In this document: positions 53,240 to 63,046 of the stretch, piece after piece
Position numbering within the stretch: the stretch's first letter is position 1
How the letters are laid out: the number at the start of each line of letters is the position of its first letter
Assembly: GCA_963576475.1 (NCBI GenBank)
Contig: OY754990.1
Coordinates: 5,175,756 to 5,239,755, forward strand
DNA: 64,000 nucleotides
Origin: Molanna angustata
Taxonomy: Eukaryota > Arthropoda > Insecta > Trichoptera > Molannidae
Reading direction: 5' to 3'
Program-made: the position numbers and the translations under genes
Notes under the pieces: model-generated
The model's input: the letters and a program-made list of their open reading frames with translations, nothing else
The model's database searches: none
Told to the model about the DNA's origin: nothing

Positions 53240-53866
53240 CAAGAAGTATTCAGAATCCCAACGCAGCGGGCCTAAATGTGTTGGTAATATAAAGCAAAAA
53301 ATACAACTCATAGACAAACGTTGTTCTCGACTGAGTAAACTCAAAGTATTGTTTATTAATAGGACAGTGTTAATAGTTCTCAAATTCGTTTGAGTAGTGC
53401 TTACGTGAGAATTCTCAGAGTCACCATTTGAGAATTGTTTATAAATTCGGCCCTTACTATCGCTTAGCGATATAACGCTTAGCTTAAATGGCATGTTGTC
53501 TAGGGGGGCAGGCTCATTAAAGTCTTACTCATTTGTGGATTAAAACTGTGTGTTTTTTTGTTTATTTTTATAAATATTTTTTTTATTGGAATAACATAGT
53601 GATTTTTTGTCTACGAATTACTGAAAATAAAATCTCACTAATAGATCTATGTTCAAATACGATTCTAATATATATAATAATGATTCATGTATATAAGAAC
53701 ACAAATAAAATATTAAAATATATTTACACAGTGTGTCACTGCACCGTGTGCTGGGAGAGATGAAAATATGCACGGGCAAAACACTAAAAACACTCTCCTG
53801 AACAATTTGCATTTTGCAGATACGACTGTTAGTCAGGAGAGAGACGATATTTTCTGAACGGAGTTT
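53240..53866 (-). repeat. Right arm of the large inverted-repeat pair
   Basis: Complement of the left arm at 49.0 kb. It lacks the inner CACGTGA hairpin and carries different short words in the GGCCGAATTTATAAA segment. GCAGATACGACTGTTAGTCA and GAGAGACGATATTTTCTGA mark its outer end. Confidence 0.72.
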
Positions 53867-54106
53867 TTTTTACGAATTCGATGTGATTTAGGCGAGTCTT
53901 GTAGGTACCTACATATTATTTATTAGGCGCTGTGTTTTAACGAAACACACCTGCAAAATACTTCATACAGCCAAGTCCACATTCTCAATAACTTTTCGAG
54001 TTCGGGAAGCTAAATAATTCCGTAGTAATATATGTTACTAAAAGTTAGTTACCCCAGGAAAGTTGCGAGAGAAATAGAGAAATATCCCAAGTTACGAGCA
54101 CTTGAA

Positions 54107-54560
54107 TGTTTTTTCGCGTCAATTTGGCAAATATGTATGACGCAAGCGGACTAATATCGTAATATTAACTCAACAGGGACGTTTCTACGGCTTTTGGCGC
54201 CTGGAACTAAATTTTTACAAAACACCCTCCTTCCCGAAAAGTGGCCATCAATATTGTATTGTTTTTTCGCGTCAATTTGGCAAATATGTATGACGCAAGC
54301 GGACTAATATCGTAATATTAACTCAACAGGGACGTTTCTACAACTTTTGGCGCCTGGAACTAAATTTTTACAAAACACCCTCCTTCCCGAAAAGTGGCCA
54401 TCGATATTGTATTGTTTTTTCGCGTCAATTTGGCAAATATGCATGACGCAAGCGGACTAATATCGTAATATTAACTCAACGGGGACGTTTCTACGGCTTT
54501 CGTCGCCCGGAAATAATTTTTTTACAAAACACTCTCCTTCCCGAAAAGTGACGATCAATT
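54107..54560. repeat. Three 153-bp tandem units
   Basis: TGTTTTTTCGCGTCAATTTG starts at 54,107, 54,260 and 54,413. Each unit continues GACGCAAGCGGACTAATATC, GTTTCTAC(G/A), CGCCTGGAACTAAATTTTTA and CTCCTTCCCGAAAAGTG. The third is most diverged. A LINE fragment begins right after. Confidence 0.95.
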
Positions 54561-54579
54561 TGATTTTCTTTTGAAAATG

Positions 54580-54985
54580 AATATTACCTCCTTCGTTTTC
54601 CGAACAATTATTGAATATGGTAGTCTCCTCTGGAGTGGCGCCCCCAATACTTACCTACTGAATCCCCTCGATGCTGTACAAATGCGTGCTGTACGGATGA
54701 ATTGCAATCACTAGGCCACAGACGCAAGGTCGGTATTATAAGTTCTATAGATACTATAGATACTACCATGGGAGATGTTCAGAAGAACTTACATCCCTGG
54801 CCCTTTTCTACTCCTTCAAAATAGAGTCCTCATTTTACCCTAGCTCAACACTCGTACATAGTAAACCTTCAATATACACGAACCAGTCGCTTCTCGAACT
54901 CTTTTATTAACACAGCAGCCCGTCTGTGGAACGATCTTCCGAAATCTGTGTTTTCACCTTCTTGCAACCCGGGTCTTTATTAATC
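54580..54985 (+). pseudogene. LINE ORF2 C terminus, Jockey/R1-like, several frame breaks
   Basis: SFVFRTIIEYGSLLWSGAPN, NPLDAVQMRAVRM, then in another frame LGHRRKVGIISS and LHPWPFSTPSK, and finally SRFSNSFINTAARLWNDLPK, SVFSPSCNPGL. The LWSGA...VQxRAxR...LxHRRxVG...RLWNDLPxSVF order is the typical end of a moth LINE; 16.4 kb holds another copy. At least two frame changes and one stop, no catalytic core. Confidence 0.8.
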
Positions 54986-55346
54986 CTGATTTATATTAAC
55001 ACACCGATACCTTTTGGTCAGGACAGTAATTAATTAATGCCACTCGCGTGAGTGAGTTTCATTTATTTCATAAAACATTGTATCTTATGCATTATATATT
55101 GTGTAGCAGCACCAAAGGAGTGAAACATGCAATGCTGCTTTTTCTTAACTTGTATAGATACTTAATGCAGCTCGCTAACGCGAGTCGTCGTGACTCACCA
55201 AACATAACGAAAAGTAATTGTGGCATTTTATATTTTGTACCTTTTTAGTTGTATAGGCGCCTGCCCGATGTTTGTTTGGATTGTTGAATTTTAATATTCT
55301 GCTCGAGGTGCAGTGCTCAACAACTTTTTGTGATTTTTTCTTATAG
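54986..55346. promoter_or_regulatory. Putative intron 3' part with polypyrimidine tract and acceptor
   Basis: The sequence ends TTTTTGTGATTTTTTCTTATAG immediately before 55,347, a good U2-type acceptor. GCTCGCTAACGCGAGTCG at about 55,171 is a small palindrome-like word also seen at 12.99 kb (GCTCACGCGAG). Confidence 0.45.
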
Positions 55347-55456
55347 ATGTCTGGAGTCCCAGATTACTTAGCGTCTGGTGCAACTTCACCATTTAAACCA
55401 ATGGTTGATTCAGCCCAGATTATCATTCCTGGGTTGGAAAAGCCGAATACTTCGAA
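55347..55456 (+). CDS. Candidate host-gene exon
   Basis: A 110-bp segment bounded by an acceptor (TTCTTATAG|ATG) and a donor (TCGAA|GTATGA) is open in one frame only: MSGVPDYLASGATSPFKPMV, then DSAQIIIPGLEKPNTS. Composition and residue use are protein-like and it matches no repeat in the window. The ATG directly after AG may be an internal Met or a start in a second exon. It cannot be spliced directly to the 30.4-kb exon, because that intron is phase 1 and this frame needs phase 0. I do not recognise the protein. Confidence 0.5.
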
Positions 55457-55544
55457 GTATGAATTTATCTTATTCTCTGTTTGTTCAAACATTTATTTTT
55501 GTTCGGTAAGATGTAAGTATTTTTGTATTATTTGAAAATCTCAC

Positions 55545-55740
55545 ATATTCCAGCAATGAGGTTCACTACACATATTGAATGTAGTGGCTTATTAGAGTGA
55601 TAAGGCTGGTGTGTGGGAATGGATGCACGCACGACGTGTTGTGCTTCCTTTTATATGGCAATGCACACACGCACATCTGTCCCTGGTTTTACCACGTTGT
55701 GGGATATGCCTGTGGGATATGGGATATACATATATGATAA
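55545..55740 (+). repeat. Family S repeat copy
   Basis: ATCTCACATATTCCAGCAAT-type start, AGGTTCACTACACATATTGA, GACTGGTGTGTGGGAAT-like word, TTGTGCTTCCTTTT, GCACACACGCACATCTGTCC and CCACGTTGTGGGATATGCC. Its left part equals half of the 106-bp array unit. Confidence 0.7.
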
Positions 55741-55744
55741 AGAG

Positions 55745-56150
55745 AATTGGTTTTTTGTAAATAGATGGCGTTGCAACAAAAAATAAGTAAAAATAATAAG
55801 AATGTTGTTCATAATTTCACACATAGATGGCTGTAGGAAAAATCCTTATTTTCAAGCGAAAAGAATTTCAGTATTGCAATATATAGAACTTTCAAAAATT
55901 GAATTGATAGGAATCTCATTAAAAATGCATAATTGGTGAACGTTGCGCAAGCGCATAAAGTGATCACGTAAACCAGCCGATGACAGGTCGTAAGCCCTGT
56001 AGGTGCCTTGATTTCCCGGTTCTCCTACAGTAAATATTCCAACTTCGTCTCTATTGAGATAATTAAAAATCTGTTAAAAAATAACTTTGACTTCCGACAG
56101 GGAAAAAATCCAATGTTTGCGCATATGCAATAATAAAAATATTCGATTAA
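55745..56150 (-). repeat. Family E repeat, intact reverse copy
   Basis: AGAGAATTGGTTTTTTG, ATAGATGGCGTTGCAAC, TTTCACACATAGATGGCTGT, the core GTGAACGTTGCGCAAGCGCA and ends TCTCTATTGAGATAATT, TTGACTTCCGACAGGG and TTTGCGCATATGCAAT. About 400 bp, colinear with the 28.5-kb copy. Confidence 0.82.
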
Positions 56151-56480
56151 AAAGAAAATATACTGCTGAGGGTGGTTGGGAAAAATAAAATTAATCAGTA
56201 CCTAGTTGTTTATTGTTATAATGTCACAATGTTAGATATAAGTTTGTTTTTAAATGTCATATGTGTATGTGCACACTTGATGAAAAAATGTATAAAAACG
56301 AATGGGATGTGGACACTACACTCTTTTCAATCCTTTTGTTTAATCAAATATAAAACGTATTCCATCATCCTATATTGCTAATTTTTTAAACACATTTGTT
56401 TTCGATGACATTATATAAAAATGGGGATCGTGGCCAATACTGAACTCTTGGCAACGTTTTAATTCAAATTATACAATACA
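56151..56480 (-). repeat. GGCCACAACC-type repeat, single copy
   Basis: AAACGAATGGGATGTGGACA, TTTTGTTTAATCAAAT, TTTGTTTTCGATGACATTAT and GGGGATCGTGGCCAATACTG match the 50-kb block in reverse. Confidence 0.55.
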
Positions 56481-56484
56481 TTTT

Positions 56485-57000
56485 ATGTTTATTTATTTAT
56501 TTACGGTTACAAAATACATTATTTAAGACACTTTATTACCCACATAAAGACTAGAAAATGCAACTCATTTTTTTAAAGCTAATCAACATACATGAATGAT
56601 GGTGAATCTAAATCAAAAGGAATAAGGAGAGGATTAAAAGGGATTATTAACAACATGAATACATGCCACCACGATGAGAAAACAATTACGCTATAGTGAA
56701 TTATCATAATATTTACATATTCACTTACATACATATATGCAATATCTTAAGATAATGTAAGCTTACCTACTTTGTAGACATCGCTTAAATACCCCAGATA
56801 ATTCAGAAAATATGGGCTGGTATTACAGTCGGACCTCAACTCATTGAGTTTGTTAAACTCAAGATTAATGTTAAGGGGAGATTTAATCCATTTCCGTATT
56901 ACACTGCAATATGACATGTCAGTTATGAAATCTTCAATTATAGACATATTTTACTTTTTCTGTGGTTATTATCTGTCAAATTTTAAATAACCTCAAATAA
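56485..57000 (-). pseudogene. Possible LINE 3' end with short ORF
   Basis: On the minus strand a 66-codon frame (MSIIEDFITDMSYCSVIRKW start, SPYFLNYLGYLSDVYKVG near the end) is followed by a ~260-bp UTR and CCGTAAATAAATAAATAAAC. The tail suggests a retroelement. The protein is not recognised. Confidence 0.4.
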
Positions 57001-57504
57001 TACCAACTACAAAACGGGACGCTACGACTTGAAATACTATTGTCTTATTATCCAACATGGTAAATTTTATTTTTTTCACCAAAATAATGCTTTTAAATGC
57101 CCATGTTCATTTCAATATGGCTGTCAGTTTGTTTTGTTGTGTGGCGCCACCGTCGATAGAACTAACGCCTCTAGTGATAGAACACTGAAACTACACGCGT
57201 TGCCTAGCAACGAGTCGAGAAATGACAGTTGACTCACCGTTAAGTACTTAATCCGCCAGAAACGTTGAGTTAAATATTTGTCGTTTTAGTGCCTTGTATT
57301 TGAGGGAAGATTAGGCCTAAACGGACACTGTAATACGCTATATTTTTGTAAAACTTGAGTTTAGCTCTTAAACTGAGACTGTAATACCGGCCCTATGTCT
57401 CCATTTCCACAGTATGTATTAAATTTGGAGCAAGCTCTTATGATAAACAATTTTTTTGTGTAATTATTACGTTATTCTGGAATATAAAGATATCAAACGA
57501 ATGA
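57001..57504. other. No gene; repeat-like words
   Basis: AAACTTGAGTTTAGCTCTTA, AACTGAGACTGTAATACCGG and CCCTATG resemble the GGCCGAATTTATAAA scaffold of the 49/53-kb arms. A short plus frame at 57,029 has no domain. Confidence 0.35.
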
Positions 57505-57985
57505 AATAGTTTTATAACATCTCAATAGAGACGAAGTTGGAGTAGGTAAGTATCATTTTTAAAAGTTTTGAAAGTTCCATATATTTCAATAAAAGGATAC
57601 AAATCGTTTGAAAATAACACATCTTTACTATCGTAAGGCATAATTGGTGAACGTTGCGCAAGCACGTAAAGTGATCACGTAGACCAGCCGATGACAGTCC
57701 GCAAGCCCTGCAGGCGAATGGGGTTCCTGCCCCCCCCCTATACAACGTTTCATTTAGCTCAAGAAAAGAAACAAGAAAATATAACTCAATGTATGGAATT
57801 GACAGTCGCCAGTCACGTGACAACTGTCACTTCCATACATTGAGTTATCTTTTTTTTGAGCTAAATGACATGTTGTGTAGGGGGGCTGGTTCTTCTATAA
57901 CATTCCAACTTTGACTCTATTGAGATGTTGAAAATTTTTTAAAATATCATTGACTTCCGACAGGGAAAAATTAAATATTTTTAAA
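57505..57985 (-). repeat. Family E copy interrupted by a palindromic MITE
   Basis: GGCATAATTGGTGAACGTTG, CGCAAGCACGTAAAGTGATC and CCAGCCGATGACAGTCC on the left; GGTTCTTCTATAACATTCCA, CTCTATTGAGATGTTG and TTGACTTCCGACAGGG on the right of the insertion. A separate ACATCTCAATAGAGACGAAG end lies at 57,518. Confidence 0.78.
57730..57885. mobile_element. 156-bp palindromic MITE with 3-bp TSD (CTG)
   Basis: Its ends are C-rich CCCCTATACAACG and G-rich TGTTGTGTAGGGGGG; arms ATTTAGCTCAA and TAACTCAATGTATGGAA are inverted, around the centre CACGTGAC. CTG lies at 57,727-57,729 and 57,886-57,888. It interrupts an E copy that is continuous elsewhere. Relatives with CCCTAGACAACATG ends sit inside both arms of the 49/53-kb pair. 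Confidence 0.82.
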
Positions 57986-58012
57986 TTAAATACTCAACTT
58001 TTAAAGTATTCT

Positions 58013-58361
58013 TCTTCTTCCTCTGGTTTTAGGCCGAGGGCCTATTTTTTTCAGTCGGAGACTGCCTCTTGTGATCTGGATGTCCAGCTGTCATTCCATC
58101 TTTTTGCTGGTCTCCCCCTTGCTCTGCGACCCTCCGAGACTTCCTTGGAGACAATTTTGGGTAGTCGCGTGTCTCCCATTCTCTCGACATGGTCTCTCCA
58201 TTGACGCCTTCGCCCTTTTTCTTCTCCTTCTTACATATATCCTCGTTCCGGACTCTATCTACGAGTGTTACGCCCACTATGGAGCGCAGTGTCCTCTTTT
58301 CAGTAGTCCGGAGGAGATTTTTTGTTCTGATGGTATCGGCTCTGGCTGCGATGGCATAGTT
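58013..58361 (-). pseudogene. RTE-like LINE C-terminal fragment
   Basis: MNYAIAARADTIRTKNLLRT, TLRSIVGVTLVDRVRNEDIC, then PRKSRRVAEQGGDQQKDG and a stop, with (GAA)n behind. Same family as 30.6 kb (shared ARADT...TKNLLRTTE...VTLxDRVRN). Possible imperfect TSD TTAAAG(T/A)ATTC. Confidence 0.78.
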
Positions 58362-58374
58362 CATTAAAGAATTC

Positions 58375-58479
58375 TTCTTCTTCTTTTGAATAGACCTTCA
58401 GGTCTGTTTTTTAAGAGGTCTGCTCTTCCTGCGAAGTGGACCCCCAGCTATCCCTCCATCTTTTTGAATTCTTTTTCTC
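58375..58479 (-). mobile_element. 105-bp LINE 3' end with a 13-bp TSD
   Basis: CATTAAAGAATTC at 58,362-58,374 and 58,480-58,492 flanks a segment with AAAAGATGGAGGGATAGCTG and (GAA)n on the minus strand. It inserted exactly at the flank of the preceding LINE. The 61.2-kb insertion is nearly the same fragment. Confidence 0.85.
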
Positions 58480-58514
58480 CATTAAAGAATTCGATTTACA
58501 TTAAATACATTTAT

Positions 58515-59085
58515 TTTATTTTATTTATTTATTTTATTTATTTCTTAAGGTTACATACAGTTTTATAATATAACATATATTTTCAAAATGAATTAATAAA
58601 TTCAAAAACCAAGATTGTAACGCCATTTACTATGTTGGTCATACAATAAAAATATATAACTATATATAATATACAATAATATATAACTCTATATAATTAT
58701 GTATATACCCATAGAAAAAATATATTTGAATAAAAACAGGAAAATTTCCGTGGGTATATACATACAAAACGACAAAATATAAAAACCTTACAAGGATAAG
58801 AAACAAAAAAAACAAAACAAATCAATATTAAGTAAACATAAAATAGATGCATACAAGCTAGGAGGTTTGGGACAGGACAATGGATAGGAATAGAAGGGGA
58901 AAATTAGGAATATAAAATCAATCACTGAGAAAGCCTCAACATACTCTTAAATACGCTCGGTGTGCCAAACATGTCAAGACCCTCGAACTTTGCATCAAAC
59001 TGTTTACATGCTCTATGTACAAAAGCATTTCCGGCATAATTAGTTCGAAGAACAGGCACATATATGTAGCAGTAAAGTTATAAAT
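58515..59085 (-). pseudogene. CR1/L2-like LINE 3' end
   Basis: On the minus strand from 59,075: CYIYVPVLRTNYAGNAFVHR, ACKQFDAKFEGLDMFGTPSV, then FKSMLRLSQ and a stop, followed by a ~400-bp AT-rich UTR and an (AAATA)n tail. VPxxRTNxxxxAFxHRAC...FKxxL is the end of CR1/L2-type ORF2. Confidence 0.65.
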
Positions 59086-59454
59086 AATTTAAAAATAATT
59101 TTTGCATACAACGGAGAGTCAACCGTTGGTCACAACCCACATTTACGTATTTTTCGCGAACATTCGCGGCTGTCAAAGCAGTGGGTTGTGTGTCTATCAC
59201 ACAGAGAATTGACAAATTCTATTTACAGAAATAAAGACTCCGCGAAATTCCTTTGTGCTTAATATAATTTACATTTTCGTGCATGTACTACATGTCATCC
59301 GTTTCTACAAGATTTCTCTCATACAACAAATATTCGGAGGTTTCTGAAGATTTTCAGATATGTGTGTATATTTTGAATCCATACATTCATACAATCTTGA
59401 AGTTTTTATGTTTGGGGTAGCAAAAGAGAACCGCACGCCACAATAACACGCACC
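59086..59454. other. No gene; one long-armed stem
   Basis: CACAACCCAC (59,131-59,140) and GTGGGTTGTG (59,181-59,190) form a stem around a second stem, TTCGCGAA/TTCGCG. It is related to the GGCCACAACCC repeat. Confidence 0.4.
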
Positions 59455-59572
59455 CGATAACAAGTTGCCACATTCTGTAGATCGTCTCACAGCTGCAGAC
59501 TGAAAATACAATTGAAAATTCTGTCTCCACCGGGAATCATACCAGCGGCCTTACTCTCCACTGCAAATCTGA
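59455..59572 (-). repeat. SINE-B, partial
   Basis: ATAACAAGTTGCCACATTCT, GATCGTCTCACAGCTGCAGA and CTGTCTCCACCGGGAATCAT: the tail, body and T arm remain; the A-box half is lost. Confidence 0.75.
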
Positions 59573-59660
59573 TTCCAATACGATTCGACTCGCTAAGAAC
59601 CTACTTTTGTAACGGAGAATGAATGCGGTAGGTAGGTATGTTTTCCAACTGTCGATTCAT

Positions 59661-60657
59661 TATCCAACTGTCGATTCGTTCATGAGAATTCAATTCTCTT
59701 AATGAATCGACATTATTAAGCCAAGACGCGTGTACGAAGGAAAATTTTGTATGGTGTAGTGGACTTTTTGCATGCTAATAACACCAACTAGAGACCTCGC
59801 AGCATATATGTTCCCATACATGGATTTACTCAGAATTCGGAGTAGAACATTTTATGTGAGTTTTGTGTGTGTGTGGGTGTGTGTGTGTGTGTGTCCGTCC
59901 CCCCCTTATAACTTTTGTACCGCTCAATTTACAGAGCCCAAATTTTCAGTATATATAAAAAGTTATAGGCCTACTAAACTTTTATACTCAGAATTGTAAA
60001 TTTTTGTTTCAGTCAGGGGTTAACAACTTTTGAAATTTTAGTTTATTTTTCCATATATTTCAGAAACCATAAAAGCTAGAACGCTGAAAATTGAATAAAA
60101 AATAGACAAATAAAAAATCTCAAATTAGCTTTTTTTAAAAAATTCCAGGGTTTCTCAAACATTTTTATTAAGAAAAATATTTTTTTTTATGATAAATTTA
60201 TGAGTTTCACTGCCTATATTTCCATTTTTTTAAATATTGAAAAAAGCCGAAACACCCCAACTAGATAATTTAATTTTATATAAAAAATATAAACAGTGTA
60301 TTAGCACATCTCAATTTTTTTTTTAACAATTTTTATAAAAATTGAATTTAGTGACGACATCACTTCATACAATTTGTATGGTAGTCACCTATACACAATA
60401 TGTAAGAAGACTTAATAGTTTGATACTTAAATCTCCAAACATACATACATACCATCATACTGTTTTCATTTTCTGTGTAGGAAAAACAGACAGACCTCCA
60501 TACTATCCTATCCTGACAAACATACCTACATGTTTTATATAGATAATAAAATATCTTCAAATATTTATTAATTTGTGTTGTTAATAGTTTGGTACGTATT
60601 CTTTGATTATGCATACTATCGCCATCGACAGTTGGATCTCATGTGTTACATGCAACT
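59661..60657 (-). mobile_element. Family M element, full-length reverse copy
   Basis: ATCCAACTGTCGAT at 59,661-59,674 is the M 3' end (duplicated once more at about 59,644). ATCGACAGTTGGAT, then CTCATGTGTTACATGCAACT close the 5' side at 60,657. A (GT)n run lies at 59,864-59,894. Confidence 0.78.
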
Positions 60658-61183
60658 AGTAATAGTAATAGTCGTTCATTTGAATGTACGCAGGTGACAG
60701 ATAGGTAAGTTCTAAATGAAAATTTGAAATCGGTATCGGATTCGAGTTTTAAGAGTAAGGCTACAGGACCTTTCGCTCAGGAATCTTTAATGATGTTTCG
60801 TATACATGTTGGGTTGGCTACCATAATAATATTACTATAAATATTATAAAATTACTCAAAAAATAAGTAAAAACACAAATTTTTAACTTTATTCCACTAC
60901 ATCATCGACAAACGATTGTTTTTTACTTTGTGGTATCATTTTGAAATTAATTAAATGAAATAAAACACAACTTTGTGAAAGAAAACACAACTTTTGAGGA
61001 ATTTTTATTCATTTGAATAAAAGTTATGTATGTAGTGGTGTACACAGAGTTGTGTTTCATTTCATTTAATTAATTTATTCCACTAATTTAAAATGTTGAC
61101 CACTGACGCGTTTAACTCAAAGAGCATCTACTGAATCTACTGAATATTAAATACTGTAAATCATTCAGTCGCAATTTCATTGC
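60658..61183. other. No gene; short inverted AT-rich block
   Basis: AAATTAATTAAATGAAATAA, AACACAACTTTGTG and TTGTGTTTCATTTCATTTAA, TTAATTTATT face each other (60,950-60,980 and 61,052-61,082), a small foldback. Confidence 0.5.
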
Positions 61184-61195
61184 TACGACTGTATT

Positions 61196-61321
61196 CTTCT
61201 TCTTCTTCTCCTTTTGAATAGACATTCAGGTCTGTTTTTTAAGAGGCCTGCTCTTCCTGCGAGGTGGACTCCCAGCTATTCCTCCATCTTTTTGGCGGTC
61301 TACCGCGAGGGCGGGTTCCTG
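61196..61321 (-). mobile_element. 126-bp LINE 3' end nested in another LINE
   Basis: Imperfect 12-bp TSD TAC(G/A)ACTGTATT at 61,184-61,195 and 61,322-61,333. The minus strand contains CCAAAAAGATGGAGGAATAG, TTAAAAAACAGACCTGAATG and (GAA)n. Confidence 0.78.
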
Positions 61322-61333
61322 TACAACTGTATT

Positions 61334-61565
61334 ATTATTGGAAATTTATTTTGCCCTCATTGTGTTTTGATCTGTTCTGCTAGAGGGAGGTATAACTTTA
61401 ATTTTTTTCAGTATGTTTTTGTTCTAGATTTGTTGTATTTGGAATAGATATTTCAATTAAATGGGTTGGCTTTGTATTTTTCTCAATCTGGAATATATAT
61501 CGGGTCTACTGTGCAGGTTGGTTCGATCTGTTTGATGAAGAAACTACATATATGTATGTTGTTTG
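61334..61565 (-). pseudogene. LINE ORF2 fragment (same family as 44.4 kb), decayed
   Basis: Pieces in different frames: TDRTNLHSRPDIY, then LAEQIKTQ, a stop, GQNKFPIIIQL. These align with IRTNLHNGPDIT and LAEQIKSQWKQEK at 44.4-44.8 kb. Confidence 0.6.
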
Positions 61566-61911
61566 TTATCAATAACTGTCAATGGGGAGTATTGGAACCA
61601 TGATGGTGGAGAATCTATTAAATTATATTTTTTGCTATATTGGGTGAAAACAATTTATGCTTTATTTAGGGAACGTATGAGGATGTATATGTACTTGTTA
61701 CTACAAGGACATAATATTCAATATTCATTTATTGTTCCCTTAGCGCTTTTGTCCCGTTTCTAATGGGGGACGCTTTGACCATGATCCTGGAATTGGCTAG
61801 TCTGGTTATTACATTGAAGCGACTGTCATCTGACCTTCGTAACCCTTAGAAAGGGGAACCAGACAAATTGGATCATGGCTACACATAGCTTGTGATATAA
61901 ATGCACATAGA
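61566..61911. other. No gene; SINE-A-like tail
   Basis: GGGAACGTATGAGGATGTAT, ATGTACTTGTTACTACAAGG (about 61,669-61,712) resembles a SINE-A 3' body. The rest is unassigned. Confidence 0.4.
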
Positions 61912-62012
61912 TTTTTTTTTTGAAAATTCAGTGGTGCGTGCCCCGCCCGGATTCGAACCGTCGACCTCACGTATGTGAAGCGACGACCTTACGGTTTGGC
62001 TATCACATAATA
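61912..62012 (-). repeat. tRNA-headed SINE or tRNA relic (fourth type)
   Basis: On the minus strand: TATGTGATAGCCAAACCGTA, AGGTCGTCGCTTCACATACG, TGAGGTCGACGGTTCGAATC and CGGGCGGGGCACGCACC. The B box GGTTCGAATCC is intact and an anticodon-arm-like CTTCACATACGTGAG is present. A single copy in the window, so SINE or relic cannot be decided. Confidence 0.6.
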
Positions 62013-62660
62013 TATAGGACATAATATTCATTCTTAAAAAAATATATATGAAATTAATAATAAGTTGCATAACGAGGAGTAACCCTATAGATTAGGTGGG
62101 AGTTACAGTCTTCAATTGTTGAACAATTTATTAATTGAAATATGTATTTAAGTGAATTTATTCGGTAACGAAATACTGACTATAAAAACAAATGACTATT
62201 TCAGACGCCTATAATTTAAATAAGTATCTAAATGATTTAAAAATACATCGTCTGTGCCGGGATGTGAATCCGAGATCTTATCCGCCGCACCATCAAATTA
62301 ACCAATCAACATAAACGCGTCATCAAACCTTGAATACGCTCGTTAAATTATTATTAGGTAATAGGCAGACATCTGGTAACGCACAGTGGGTAATATATAT
62401 ATATGTGAAGAAATGTGGATGAAAACTTTTTTTGTTCAGCCAGGTATATGTTGAAAGGGCGCAGGTAAGGCGCTTTGGAACAAAGATACTCTTTAATATC
62501 ATTTTTTGATGTTTTTTTTTTTGGATCAAACTGACCGACCTTCCTTGATATTCGTCCTGTTTTTATATTGCAGTTGTAACAAACATTTTACCTACCTTTT
62601 TTATTTCTTATTTCCGATGGCCATACAACTCTTGCAGAATTTTAGCTTCCATGATGATGC
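62013..62660. other. No gene; degenerate tRNA-like word
   Basis: The complement of 62,246-62,290 reads GATGGTGCGGCGGATAAGAT, CTCGGATTCACATCCCGGCA, resembling A- and B-box halves of another SINE head, much decayed. Confidence 0.35.
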
Positions 62661-62662
62661 TT

Positions 62663-62850
62663 CGCCAACAACATCTCACATAGTTCAGTGATATTGAGGT
62701 TCACCACACATTCTGAATGTACTTAGTGCTTTTTTAGGTGAGACGAGACTGGTGTGTGGGAATACACCCACATGTCGTGCTTCCTTTTATGCACACCTGT
62801 AACTGGTAACCTCACTATGTGGGGTATGCCGTGATGGTATGAACTAGCCA
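62663..62850 (+). repeat. Family S repeat, best single copy
   Basis: ACATCTCACATAGTTCAGTG, TTGAGGTTCACCACACATTC, TGAATGTACTTAGTGCTTTT, GGTGAGACGAGACTGGTGTG, GTCGTGCTTCCTTTTATGCA and GGGGTATGCCGTGATGGTAT. It shows the full S unit in single copy. Confidence 0.75.
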
Positions 62851-62911
62851 CTATTACATACTAGTAGATAGTAGAAACATATCTATGTAGATAATATTTC
62901 ATGACAAAATT

Positions 62912-63046
62912 TTAACATCTCAATAGAGACGAGGCTAGAATATTATAGGAGAACCAGGAAATCAAGTCACCTTCAGGGCTTATGATCTGTCATCGGTTGG
63001 TTTTTGTGATTACTTTATGCGCTTGCGCAACGTTCACCAAATAAAT
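62912..63046 (+). repeat. Family E repeat, core part
   Basis: ACATCTCAATAGAGACGAGG, AGAACCAGGAAATCAAGTCA, GATCTGTCATCGGTTGG and TTATGCGCTTGCGCAACGTT, then it is cut at CACCAAATAA by the tail of the next LINE. Confidence 0.78.
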
